Shown here one piece after another: positions 8,836 to 16,976 of a stretch of DNA of 64,000 nucleotides (the stretch's first letter is position 1; every line of letters starts with the position of its first letter). The DNA comes from an uncultured Oscillospiraceae bacterium. Its GTDB lineage: Bacteria; Bacillota; Clostridia; Oscillospirales; Oscillospiraceae. Under the pieces are notes generated by a model. The model made no database searches. It saw nothing but the letters and a program-made list of their open reading frames with translations, and was not told the DNA's origin. Made by a program: the position numbers and the translations under genes. The stretch spans positions 319,918 through 383,917 of the forward strand of contig CAJTUE010000001.1 of assembly GCA_910579775.1 (NCBI GenBank), written 5' to 3'.

Positions 8836-9963
8836 ATGGCGTTTCAAATGGACCCCGGTATGAACACCGACGATATCATCAAGGTAATTGGCGTAGGCGG
8901 GGGCGGCAATAACGTAGTCAACCGCATGGTGAAGGCCAACGTCAAGGGCGTGGACTTCATTGCCATCAATACGGACAAGCAGTTCCTGGATGTGTCCAGC
9001 GCGACCTATAAGGTCCAGATCGGGGAAAAGCTCACCGCTGGAAAAGGCGCGGGCTCCGACCCTGAGATGGGCCGCAAGTCCGCTGAGGAGAGCCGTGCGC
9101 AGATCGCAAAGCTCCTGGAGGGCACCGACATGGTGTTCATCACCGCCGGTATGGGCGGCGGCACGGGCACCGGCGCGGCCCCCATCGTAGCCGACATTGC
9201 CAAGGAGATGGGCATCCTCACCGTAGGCGTGGTCACCAAGCCCTTCTCTTTTGAAGGTGCCCGCCGCATGAAGCAGGCGGAGCAGGGGATCGCTGAGCTA
9301 CGCACCAAGGTAGACTCCCTGGTCATCATCCCCAACGACCGTCTGCAGTACGCCACCGATCAGAAGATCACCTTCGCCAACGCCTTTGAGATCGCTGACG
9401 ATGTCCTGCGCCAGGCGGTGCAGTCGGTGTCCGACCTTATCAAGATCACCGGCTTTATCAACCTGGACTTTGCCGACGTCACCGCAGTGATGAAGGACGC
9501 GGGCATGGCCCACATGGGCGTGGGCCGGGCCGCGGGCAAGAACAAGGCCCAGGAGGCGGCTAATATGGCCATCTCCAGCCCCCTGCTGGAGACCGCCATC
9601 GACGGCGCCCGGGGTGTGATCGTCAACGTCACCGGCTCCATGGATATGGACCTGGACGAGGTCACCGTGGCCACCAACATGATCCGCGAGGTGGCCGACC
9701 CCGACGCCCTCTTTATCTTCGGTGCCGCCTTTGATGAAAGCCTGGAGGACGAGATGTGCATCACCGTCATCGCCACCGGCTTTGAGGACCGCCAGCTCCC
9801 CGCCGGACAGAACCCATACAGCCGCAAGGAGGCCGCGTCTCCCGCTGGGCAGGCTCCCGCTCCCGCCGCGAGCGCTGCGGAGGAGAAGAAGGACACGCCT
9901 GAGAAGGGCGGCGAGGACAGCGACTTTGATATGATCCTCAAGATTTTCAACCGGGGCAACTAA
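8836..9963 (+). CDS. ftsZ: Cell division GTPase FtsZ
   Basis: Tubulin homologue forming the Z ring. The GTP-binding signature GMGGGTGTGAAPIVADIAKE, the N-terminal VIGVGGGGNNVVNRM and the T7-loop region (NLDFADVTAVMKDAGMAHMG) are all intact. An acidic/Ala-Pro linker and the C-terminal peptide DFDMILKIFNRGN (partner docking) follow. ATG 8836 is eight bases from the start of a strong AGGAGGGG site (8823-8830), giving 375 aa; the frame upstream of it is not needed. Confidence 0.98.
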   Translation: MAFQMDPGMNTDDIIKVIGVGGGGNNVVNRMVKANVKGVDFIAINTDKQFLDVSSATYKVQIGEKLTAGKGAGSDPEMGRKSAEESRAQIAKLLEGTDMVFITAGMGGGTGTGAAPIVADIAKEMGILTVGVVTKPFSFEGARRMKQAEQGIAELRTKVDSLVIIPNDRLQYATDQKITFANAFEIADDVLRQAVQSVSDLIKITGFINLDFADVTAVMKDAGMAHMGVGRAAGKNKAQEAANMAISSPLLETAIDGARGVIVNVTGSMDMDLDEVTVATNMIREVADPDALFIFGAAFDESLEDEMCITVIATGFEDRQLPAGQNPYSRKEAASPAGQAPAPAASAAEEKKDTPEKGGEDSDFDMILKIFNRGN

Positions 9964-9976
9964 CTCAAGACGCAAC

Positions 9977-10007
9977 AAAAAGCACCGCCTGTCGGCGGTG
10001 CTTTTTT
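9977..10007. terminator. Bidirectional terminator after ftsZ
   Basis: An A-run (9977-9980), the stem AGCACCGCC / GGCGGTGCT and a T-run to 10007. It serves ftsZ on the plus strand and the small minus-strand gene ending at 10024. Confidence 0.85.
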
Positions 10008-10023
10008 GCGCTGTAAGGTCTTC

Positions 10024-10248
10024 TTACTTCCCGAAGAGCTTGCCCAGGCCATCCACCGCACCCTTGAGCTGGTCGCCGGTGAGCTTGGCCTTGACGCCGG
10101 TGACGATGTTGTCGATGGCGTCGGCGGGGACCTTGTCCCCCACCAGCTCCTTCACGGTGGCCACCGGGTCCTTCAAAAACTTGTCCTTCAGGCCGTTGTC
10201 CTTGGTGATGGAGCCCACGAGCTTTTCGATCTGTTCCTTAATGTCCAT
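10024..10248 (-). CDS. Small helical protein resembling NHLP-type leader peptides
   Basis: A 74-aa highly charged protein with a perfect AAAGGAGG site. The middle part, FLKDPVATVKELVGDKVPAD, matches the general look of nitrile-hydratase/Nif11-type leader peptides (F-x-x-DP...EL-G...P). The C-terminus is Gly/Lys rich (DGLGKLFGK). No Cys and no modification or export gene lies nearby. Small proteins of this look recur in Clostridia, but the function is not known to me. It may be a free-standing leader-like protein rather than a peptide precursor. Confidence 0.75.
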   Translation of the reverse strand: MDIKEQIEKLVGSITKDNGLKDKFLKDPVATVKELVGDKVPADAIDNIVTGVKAKLTGDQLKGAVDGLGKLFGK

Positions 10249-10400
10249 GGGGGTTCCTCCTTTTTATATTTTTGGGGACGAAAGGGCTGGTAAAGCCTAT
10301 ACTTGTATCTCTCATAAGGCATTTGCTTAAATTTTGCAAGAGGTTACGCAAAAACGCCGCGCACGGTTGGACGGCGCCCCTGCTGTCTGTGCAAGCTGTT

Positions 10401-11177
10401 TTACCGGATGCCCTGAGAGAGAGTCCAGACCCTCATGGAGAGCCGCTGGGGAAACACCTTGGAGGACAGATGGACGGCCTTTGGAAACAGGCCGCAGGAG
10501 GACATGTCCCTGCCGCGTTTCGCGTCCTTCAGCGCCGTGGCTGCCACCTTGTCCGGGGTGGTGAGGCCCACAAAGGAGCGGACGGTCTTGTCCGCCCCGG
10601 TGCGTGCCCGGTCAAAGAGACCGGTCCTCATCCAGCCGGGGCACACGGCGGTTGCGGTGATCCCCCGGTCCTTCAGCTCCACGTTGAGCGCCCGGGTGTA
10701 GTGGCGGACGAAGACTTTGGTGGCGGCGTATAGATCCATATAGGGCAGGGGCAAAAACGCCGCCATGGAGGCTATGTTAAGGATGTGCCCGCCCCGGTCC
10801 ATGTAGGGGAGGGCAATCTGGCTCAACGCCGCCACGGCGGAGACGTTCAGGTCGATCATGTTGAGGGAGGTGTCCACATCCACCGCGTCTACCGGGCCGA
10901 ACTTGTCAAACCCGGCGTTGTTGACGAGGAAGCGAAGGTCGGGCCGCTCCTGCTCCAGATGTGCCGCGATGGCCTTCAGGCTTGCCCGGTCGGTCAGGTC
11001 CAGGGGAAGGGGGACGACCTTCTCCCCCAGCTCAGAGCGCAGGACCTCCAGCTTGTCCGCCTTACGGGCCACGCACCAGAGCTTCTCCACCCCTGGCTCC
11101 CGGACCAGCAGCCGGACAAATTCTCGGCCAAAGCCGCCGTCCGCCCCGGTGACAATGGCAATGGGTCGCCGCTCCAT
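10401..11177 (-). CDS. Short-chain dehydrogenase/reductase
   Basis: Classical NAD(P)-dependent SDR of 258 aa. The cofactor motif TGADGGFG is near the N-terminus (TGxxxGxG). NNAG appears in FLVNNAGFDKFGP, and the active site is YAATK (YxxxK) after NIASMAA. The substrate cannot be inferred. It is a single gene with no obvious partner; it starts at ATG 11177 with a CAGGAGG-like site upstream. Confidence 0.9.
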   Translation of the reverse strand: MERRPIAIVTGADGGFGREFVRLLVREPGVEKLWCVARKADKLEVLRSELGEKVVPLPLDLTDRASLKAIAAHLEQERPDLRFLVNNAGFDKFGPVDAVDVDTSLNMIDLNVSAVAALSQIALPYMDRGGHILNIASMAAFLPLPYMDLYAATKVFVRHYTRALNVELKDRGITATAVCPGWMRTGLFDRARTGADKTVRSFVGLTTPDKVAATALKDAKRGRDMSSCGLFPKAVHLSSKVFPQRLSMRVWTLSQGIR

Positions 11178-11285
11178 AAAACCGCCTCCTGAAGTAAGTC
11201 ATTGAGGATAGTATACCACAAAACCTCGGCGGCGGAGAGTCGGCTTTGACTTTCCAAATAGTTCGCTGTGGGTTCCCGTCCGCGT

Positions 11286-11414
11286 CAGGACGAACAGTGG
11301 CTCCCGGTCAGCGAGTGATCCGTATGCTTAGGCTCCAGCAGAACTTCCTGGGCCAACCACTCTACGATGTCCAGTAGCAGATCAACTTCCAGCCCCTCCC
11401 TACCCGCCTCATTG
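11286..11414 (-). pseudogene. Fragment of a YafQ/RelE-family toxin
   Basis: The minus strand here reads GLEVDLLLDIVEWLA, a short stretch, LEPKHTDHSLTGSH and then a stop. The pattern LExLLDVIExLA...LxxKYxDHxLTG is the centre of YafQ-type RelE toxins. The catalytic C-terminal part (normally RECHIEPDWLL) and the N-terminus are missing. No antitoxin gene is visible. It is probably a decayed toxin-antitoxin relic. Confidence 0.5.
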
Positions 11415-11461
11415 CCCCACGCGCCGCCGCCAAACCCGAAGCATTTACCCTATCAGAGCAC

Positions 11462-11492
11462 AAAAAAGCACCGAGGCCCGCGCTCCGGTGCT
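11462..11492 (-). terminator. Orphan terminator-like hairpin
   Basis: Stem AGCACCGGAGC.. / ..CTCGGTGCT followed by a T-run when read on the minus strand. The gene it once served is not recognisable. The stretch 11493-11750 next to it is AT-rich and non-coding, with nothing I can name. Confidence 0.45.
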
Positions 11493-11754
11493 CAACCACC
11501 CTCGTGTTTTTTATCCTCACCCTCTGTCCCATCTTTCACATTTCCCCTATACCAAGAACACACAACACACTCCGAATACCATAATGCCATAACACTAAGC
11601 GACACACACAGAGAAGACGAATATCCAGGTTATCATAAGCACTAAGATATTCAGAATATTTAGAATATTAAGAAATAAGACCTTAATCGCGCACGCACGG
11701 TAACATAGTAGTATAAAAGGCCGCCGCAAGGAATCTCACCAGGCAACGGCCTAA

Positions 11755-12027
11755 CAAAGAAATTTTACCTACGGCGGCTACGGCCAACAGACCCCCGATC
11801 TGGCCGACCTGGAGGCCAGGCTGACCCAGCCCCCGGCGGCACGAACTCCAAGAGCTTAGCTACAAGGTCAAGTACAACCCCAACCATAACAGCTACGAGG
11901 TACATTTCAATGGCAAGCCCTCCGCACCCATCCGTGACGCATAGAAAGGGATTTGCTTCCGCTGGTACCCCGCCGGTGGCTACTGGTGGGGCTACGCCCG
12001 GAAAAGGACATCATCGCCGCCCAGTTT
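11755..12027 (+). pseudogene. Relic of a mobile-element protein
   Basis: Two frames together read like one damaged protein: YGGYGQQTPDLADLEARL, a frameshift near 11843, then YKVKYNPNHNSYEVHF, a stop near 11939, then FRWYPAGGYWWGYA. The pattern resembles small phage or conjugative-element proteins of the kind ending GFRW....WW. The family assignment is by feel only. Confidence 0.4.
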
Positions 12028-12030
12028 TGA

Positions 12031-13080
12031 TCAGGGCTGGCCGGGATAGCTGTGATGAACATACTTTTTTGCCCAAACATCGTTGCTGGTGTTGTCAGAG
12101 CTTGCAGTTGGGCAACCAGAAAATAAATCGTCCGCGATTTCGAGGATAGTATCTTTTAGCTCCAGGTGGGTGAGAAATTTCTCGGGGATGCCGCTGGCAC
12201 CCAGATGGGCACCAAGAATGTTTCCGGTCACCGCACCGGTAGAGTCGCTGTCTCCGCCGTGGTTGACAGCGGCGACAACTGCTTTATCAAAGTCGTTTTT
12301 GTGGCGAAGCGCGCAATAGACGGCGATGGCCAGAGTTTCCTCAGCGACCCAGCCCTCGCCCAGTGTCCGAATCGCGTCCAAACCCTTTACAGAGGGGGTC
12401 TTTGCCAGACGAACCGCTTTGTCAATGAGTGTAAGGAGCTCTGTCAGGTGTGCGGCGACTTTTCATTGCCGGACCATAGCCCCTTTGGCGTCTTCCACTG
12501 CGCGGAAAACGGAACAGTTGTCTGTGTGGGATAGTAAATGAATAATATGCGCCAGCATGGCGGCGGGGATATAGCCCAATTCGTGCCCGTGGGTCAACGA
12601 GGCTGCCTCCGCGGCGAGCCTGTCGATCTTATCGGAGAAGTATTTGTCTGCGAAATAAAGCCCGATGGGTACTACCCGCATGATTCCACCGCAGCCCTTG
12701 TTGTTCTTTGGGTCAGATACCGAACCCAAGTTGTTGTGAATGAGTGCTTTCAGGCAGGTTCGCCCTGGCGCTCGGCTGTGGTTCATGGCGGGGAGGTTGT
12801 TCAACCAGGAATGCTCCGGCGGCGTAAAACTGAATTGTTCGGTTCCTTGAGTCCTGAGCCAATCCCGGTAGCAGGCAGCAAGGTAAGGTGGATAGGAGTC
12901 CACGATGCCCTCTGTGATCCCCCTTGCAGTTCCCAGAAGTAGGCCGTTGGCAGTGAAGAGGGTCATCTGTGTGTCGTCGGAGATAGGGGCAAGGCCGTTT
13001 TCCAGCTCATATTCGGTAATGCCCTATTCTCCATAATGCTGAAATAGCTCCGGTTCCTCCATAAACTCTACCGCGTGGCC
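12031..13080 (-). pseudogene. ADP-ribosylglycohydrolase pseudogene with two in-frame stops
   Basis: A continuous minus-strand frame reads as a DraG-like ADP-ribosylglycohydrolase: VEFM...FQHYGE, stop, GITEYELENG.APISDDTQMTL (metal-binding SDDTQM), GCGGIMRVVPIGL, HGGDSDSTGAVTGNILGA (second metal motif). A TAG at 13024-13026 and a TGA at 12463-12465 interrupt it without changing frame. Its first residues are missing: homology begins at about 13080, where the DNA joins the head of an unrelated lipase gene. Pieces either side of the stops keep good codon structure, so decay looks recent. Intact enzymes remove ADP-ribose from proteins or nucleic acids. Confidence 0.8.
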
Positions 13081-13232
13081 CAGCCGTCCTGACCGCCAAA
13101 GTAGACCTCCGCCCCCTCCCGGCGTAATACCTCCGGGATGCGGCCCCAGTAACTCAGCCGCTTCCAGTCCCGAAAGCCCGTACCATGGACCAGCAGGATG
13201 GGATAACAGGTTGCGCAGGACTGTTCATCCAT
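13068..13232 (-). pseudogene. Truncated lipase / alpha-beta hydrolase head
   Basis: A 54-codon frame with a perfect AAGGAGG site starts at ATG 13232 and ends at TAG 13068. It reads YPILLVHGTGFRDW...YWGRIPEVLRREGAEVYFGGQDGWAT, the usual N-terminal strand and oxyanion-loop region (LVHGxG) of clostridial lipases. The serine elbow and the rest are missing. The fusion point near 13080 joins it out of frame to the ADP-ribosylglycohydrolase relic. Confidence 0.75.
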
Positions 13233-13269
13233 CGTATTCCCTCCTTTTCATCAAGATGCCGTCATTGTG

Positions 13270-13656
13270 TTATTTGTTTTCCGCGAACTCATACGCCTGG
13301 TCCACCCAGCCCCAGAACTCTCTGTCCAGCTCATCCTGAGAGCCGACTACAATGTGGGCGGTCCACCGCCCGGGATAAGGCTCGGTCTTCACCGCCACCC
13401 GGGGCGAGTCCAGCGGATTTGAAAGGCCCAGTGTAACCACGATGTAAGGGTCGGGCAGCTCCGCCTTTTTCTTCACCCGGGCAAAGGACACGCAGGCGTA
13501 AACATGGCGGTTGGAGAAAGTGATCTGGGACTTCTGCACCCGAATGGACGTGCCCGGAAAGCGCTTGAACAGCTCCCCGGCGAAAGCCTCGTAGAGTGGG
13601 ACCGCCCCCAGGCGTCCCTCAAACAAGAAAAGCTCATCACCCCGCGCCCGGTACAT
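13270..13656 (-). CDS. DUF5655 domain protein
   Basis: A 128-aa cytoplasmic protein that looks like the DUF5655 family: an aromatic and basic core (SQITFSNRHVYACVSFARVKKK) followed by beta-rich YIVVTLGLSNPLDSPRVAVKTEPYPGRWTAHI. The molecular function is unknown. It appears intact, although its downstream neighbour (38 bases on) is the truncated lipase head. It may have survived from an accessory cluster that otherwise decayed. Confidence 0.75.
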   Translation of the reverse strand: MYRARGDELFLFEGRLGAVPLYEAFAGELFKRFPGTSIRVQKSQITFSNRHVYACVSFARVKKKAELPDPYIVVTLGLSNPLDSPRVAVKTEPYPGRWTAHIVVGSQDELDREFWGWVDQAYEFAENK

Positions 13657-13797
13657 CGTCTCGCTTCCTTTCGCGCTGATTTTTGCATCTATTTTATCAT
13701 GGCCTCAGCTGTTTTGGAACCCTGCCGCTGGACGTACACGCCCATTCCCTGCACATGGGTATTATGTGGGAGTAACGGCGGCGGGCCAGGGAAAGCG

Positions 13798-13960
13798 GGC
13801 AGACTTTATTCGTCAACCGTTATCCGCTGGTGGAAATGGGCTGGACACGTGCCGACTGCTACGCCTACAACAAGAACGTATGGGGATTGGCAACAAGGGC
13901 GAGCTGCTGCCTGTTTTGCCCCTATCATACCAATTTTTCATTGGTGCGCCATAGAAGTAG
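13798..13960 (+). pseudogene. Fragment of a PAPS-reductase-like (N-type ATP pyrophosphatase) protein
   Basis: The plus strand reads RYPLVEMGWTRADCYAY and then SCCLFCPYHTNF. FPLIEMGMTRxDC followed by CxFCPyH is the C-terminal signature of phage and DndC-like PAPS-reductase-family proteins. The P-loop half is missing. The fragment runs directly into the opposite-strand DUF262 fragment. Confidence 0.55.
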
Positions 13961-14107
13961 TGAACCAATAGGATACCCCTTAAAAAGACTATCAATAAAG
14001 AACGCTACTTTTTCAGGTTCCCAGACAAAACCACGCTGAAACGAAGGAATCCTGATTTCTCCGGACAAAGTCTTATCAATTATTTTCCGAATAGATAAAT
14101 CAGTCAT
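13925..14107 (-). pseudogene. N-terminal fragment of a DUF262 (GmrS-like) protein
   Basis: A 60-aa frame from ATG 14107 reads IPSFQRGFVWEPEKVAFF and then DSLFKGYPIGSLLLWRT, the well-known start of DUF262 (ParB/Srx fold) proteins. Some members are modification-dependent restriction enzymes. The normal protein has several hundred residues; here it stops where the PAPS-reductase-like fragment begins. Confidence 0.75.
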
Positions 14108-14335
14108 AGCTAAACCTTCTTTCTTTAATTGGGCTTATCATTGTATAGAATAACTCATTTTACATCTTATAGCAACCCCCATATTAGTGTTGTTCAATTT
14201 CTCTCAACAGTGGAAATATACCTCAAATTAAGGTGCATTTGTCGACAAAATAAATCCCACGGTGGGACACGTTTCGGGACGGGGACTTAGGGGGCTGGAA
14301 AGCCTGCCGTTGAGAGCCCCATCCTTCCAAGATAG

Positions 14336-14363
14336 CAAGAGCCGGGCTTACGCCCGGCTCTTG
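14336..14363. repeat. Inverted repeat in the gap before tRNA-Ser
   Basis: Perfect hairpin CAAGAGCCGGGC / GCCCGGCTCTTG. The rest of 14108-14500 holds no convincing gene. Confidence 0.5.
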
Positions 14364-14500
14364 TGGCGTTTGCCCTTGACAACAAAAAACTCCGCCGCCC
14401 GGTTCCGGTCAAGGCCCGGCCCGCCCTTTCCCTCGGGGGGTGGCCGGTTCATCTAGGGCTAAAAGATCGTAAAAAACCACGTAAGGGTCAAACGGGCATG

Positions 14501-14534
14501 AAAAAGCCTGTAACCCTTGGGGTTACAGGCTTTT
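14501..14534 (-). terminator. Terminator of tRNA-Ser
   Basis: Stem AAGCCTGTAACCC / GGGTTACAGGCTT with a T-run on the minus strand, directly after the tRNA 3' end. Confidence 0.8.
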
Positions 14535-14537
14535 CTC

Positions 14538-14626
14538 TGGCGCAGTGGGAGGGATTCGAACCCTCGGGCCCGTGAAGGCCACACGATTTCCAATCGTGCT
14601 CGTTATGACCACTTCGATACCACTGC
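14538..14626 (-). tRNA. tRNA-Ser (GGA)
   Basis: An 89-base class II tRNA read on the minus strand. The acceptor GCAGTGG pairs with CCACTGC, the discriminator is G and CCA is encoded. The anticodon loop TTGGAAA (anticodon GGA) lies between CACGA and TCGTG. The variable arm is long and the T arm is GAGGG-TTCGAAT-CCCTC. Confidence 0.95.
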
Positions 14627-14732
14627 AGGTCACAAAACTCTCTGCCCTGGCGGACAGCACAAATAATTATATCAGATTTTCCCGCAAAGTCAATACGCTT
14701 TTCAAATTTTGTCCCTGAAGCCTTGGAACGCC

Positions 14733-14761
14733 TTGCCTTTTCTTGTTAAGTAGTGTAGAAT
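14733..14761 (+). promoter_or_regulatory. Promoter of the nucleoside salvage operon
   Basis: TTGCCT (14733-14738) and TAGAAT (14756-14761) with a 17-base spacer, 42 bases before the phosphorylase start. Confidence 0.6.
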
Positions 14762-14803
14762 AACAGCAAGAGGTCTGTCAAATTTTGCTTAGGAGGGGTC
14801 CAC

Positions 14804-15628
14804 ATGGCCTTTGTTTACGCCGACTACAAGGAGAGCGCGGACTATTTACGCGCCCGCATCGGGGACTTTGTTCCCAAGACCCTGATGGTCCTGGGCTCCG
14901 GCCTGGGCTTTATGGGAGATGTGGTGGAGGACCCTGTGGCTGTCCCCTACGGAGACATCCCCCACTTTAAGCCCTCCACCGCCCCCGGCCATAAGGGCCA
15001 GCTGGTGTTCGGCACCCTGCGGGGCTGCCCGGTGGCGGTGATGCAGGGGCGGATGCACCACTATGAGGGTTATTCCTATGAAGAGGTAGCCTACGCCGTG
15101 CGGGTGCTCAAACTTCTGGGGGCGGAGACCATGATCGTCACCAACGCCGCGGGCTGCGTCAACACCCAATGGAACGTGGGGGAGCTGATGCTCATCACCG
15201 ACCACATCAAGATCTTCATGGAGTCTCCCCTCCGGGGGACCAATGTGGACGAGTTTGGCCCCCGCTTCCCCGATGCCACCCACCTCTATACCCCCGCGCT
15301 GCGGGAGGTGGCCCGGGAGAAGGCGAAGGCGCTGGGGGTCACCCTGCGGGAGGGCGTTTATATGTACTTCCCCGGGCCGCAGTACGAGACGCCCGCCGAG
15401 GTGCGGCTGGCCCGGATCCTGGGCGCGGACGCGGTGGGGATGTCCACCGCCCCCGAGGTCATCGTGGCGGGGCACTGCGGCATGAAGGTGTTGGGTTTCA
15501 CCCTCCTTTCCAATATGGCCGCGGGCATCTTGGACCAGCCCCTCACCGAGGGGGAGGTACTGGCCGCGGCGGCGGTGGCCAAGGACAAATTTTCTGCCTT
15601 GGTGCTGGCTTGCCTGGAAGCGATGTAA
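14804..15628 (+). CDS. Purine nucleoside phosphorylase (trimeric type)
   Basis: Splits purine (deoxy)ribonucleosides with phosphate into base and sugar 1-phosphate. Family motifs include GSGLGF (phosphate loop), GHKGQLVFG, MQGRMHHYEGYS, TNAAGC and GMSTAPEVIVA; the 274-aa length is normal. It has a strong AGGAGGGG site. The next gene, a nucleoside deaminase-type amidohydrolase, starts 10 bases after its stop, so the two likely act together in purine nucleoside salvage. Confidence 0.93.
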   Translation: MAFVYADYKESADYLRARIGDFVPKTLMVLGSGLGFMGDVVEDPVAVPYGDIPHFKPSTAPGHKGQLVFGTLRGCPVAVMQGRMHHYEGYSYEEVAYAVRVLKLLGAETMIVTNAAGCVNTQWNVGELMLITDHIKIFMESPLRGTNVDEFGPRFPDATHLYTPALREVAREKAKALGVTLREGVYMYFPGPQYETPAEVRLARILGADAVGMSTAPEVIVAGHCGMKVLGFTLLSNMAAGILDQPLTEGEVLAAAAVAKDKFSALVLACLEAM

Positions 15629-15638
15629 GGAGGGCACG

Positions 15639-16943
15639 ATGGGCATTCTATTTTCCAACGTTACCGCCGTTTTGATGGACGAGGCCCGCACCGTTTTGCC
15701 TAACGCCTACGTGTTGGTAGAGGGCGGAAATATCGTCTCCGTCTCGCGGGAGCGGCCCGCGGGATTTGACGGTAAGCAGATCAATGGCGGCGGCAAGGTG
15801 CTGCTGCCCGGCTTTGTCAACGCCCACACCCACGTCCCCATGACCGCCATGCGGGGCTACGGCGGGGGACACGACCTTCAGTCCTGGCTCAACAATTACA
15901 TTTTTCCCGCCGAGGACAAGTGGGATGACCGGGCGCTGCGCGCCTGCGCCGATTTGGGCCTGGCGGAGATGATCGCCTCCGGAGTGACCTGTATTGCCGA
16001 CATGTATATGCGCATGGGTGTAGTTGCGCGGGCGGTGCTGGATGCCGGGATCTCCGCCAACCTGTGTAACGGCGCGGTGTACTTTGGCGACCCAGCGGAA
16101 TTTTCCCCGGACAAATGCGGCGATTGCGAAAACCTGACGCGCCTCTATGAGGACTGGCACAACGCCGGGAACGGTCAGATCCTGGTGGATGCGTCTATTC
16201 ATGCAGAATACACCTCCTGTGCCCCGGCGTGGGAATGGGCAGCGGGTTTTGCACGGGAGCGTGGGTTGGGGATGCATGTTCATCTGTCCGAAACCAAGCG
16301 GGAGCATGAGGAGTGTATCGCCCGCTACGGTATGACCCCGGCGGCGTTGTTTGCCAAGCATGGCGTGTTTGACGGCCGCGCTATCGCTGCCCACTGCGTC
16401 TGGACCACCTCCGAGGACTGGGCCATTATGGCAAAGCACGGGGTTTCCTGTATCCACAACCCTGCCAGCAACCTGAAGCTGGGCAGCGGGGTCGCCCCTA
16501 TTCCCGCCATGAAAAAAGCGGGAGTGAACGTGGCCTTGGGCACCGACGGCGTGTCCTCCCACAACGCCACCGACTTCTTCTTTGATGTCAAGCTGGCCGC
16601 CATCCTCCACAACGGCGTGAACCGTGACCCGCTGGCCCTGACAGCCTGGGACGCGCTGGAGATGGCGACGGTGAACGGCGGCGCGGCCCTGGGCCGCAAG
16701 ACCGGGCGCATTGCGCCGGGGTACGACGCAGACCTCATTTTGGTGGACTTCGACGCCCCCAATCTGATTCCCTGCCACGACGTGGCGGAGAACCTGGCCT
16801 TCTCCGCCCACGGGAGCAATGTTGTGATGAATATGTGCCGCGGCAAGGTCATATACAAGGACGGGGAATTCCTCACCATTGACATCGAACGGGTGAAGAA
16901 GGAGATGGACGGCTACGCCGTCCCCAAGCTGTTCGGCAAATAA
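15639..16943 (+). CDS. S-adenosylhomocysteine / methylthioadenosine deaminase-type amidohydrolase
   Basis: Metal-dependent amidohydrolase of 434 aa. Metal ligands are visible as HTH in NAHTHVPMTAMRGYGG, His in HVHLSETKREHEEC, His in IAAHCVW and Asp in LGTDGVSSHN. The LQSWLNNYIFPAEDKW stretch is typical of the MtaD/TrzN-like branch. Deamination of SAH, MTA or adenosine fits its pairing with a purine nucleoside phosphorylase, but the exact substrate is inferred. The start ATG overlaps no other gene and follows AAGGAGG. Confidence 0.88.
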   Translation: MGILFSNVTAVLMDEARTVLPNAYVLVEGGNIVSVSRERPAGFDGKQINGGGKVLLPGFVNAHTHVPMTAMRGYGGGHDLQSWLNNYIFPAEDKWDDRALRACADLGLAEMIASGVTCIADMYMRMGVVARAVLDAGISANLCNGAVYFGDPAEFSPDKCGDCENLTRLYEDWHNAGNGQILVDASIHAEYTSCAPAWEWAAGFARERGLGMHVHLSETKREHEECIARYGMTPAALFAKHGVFDGRAIAAHCVWTTSEDWAIMAKHGVSCIHNPASNLKLGSGVAPIPAMKKAGVNVALGTDGVSSHNATDFFFDVKLAAILHNGVNRDPLALTAWDALEMATVNGGAALGRKTGRIAPGYDADLILVDFDAPNLIPCHDVAENLAFSAHGSNVVMNMCRGKVIYKDGEFLTIDIERVKKEMDGYAVPKLFGK

Positions 16944-16976
16944 GCGGCCGCGGCCGTTTTGATAGGAGCGTTTTCC

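Noticed and set aside
11493..11750. AT-rich stretch with small dyads as a replication origin or promoter array
   Set aside because: No DnaA boxes, repeats with regular phase, or paired promoter elements were seen; it reads as non-coding filler.
14262..14575. Small plus-strand frames before tRNA-Ser
   Set aside because: They overlap hairpins and the tRNA itself, have no ribosome site and look like no known protein.
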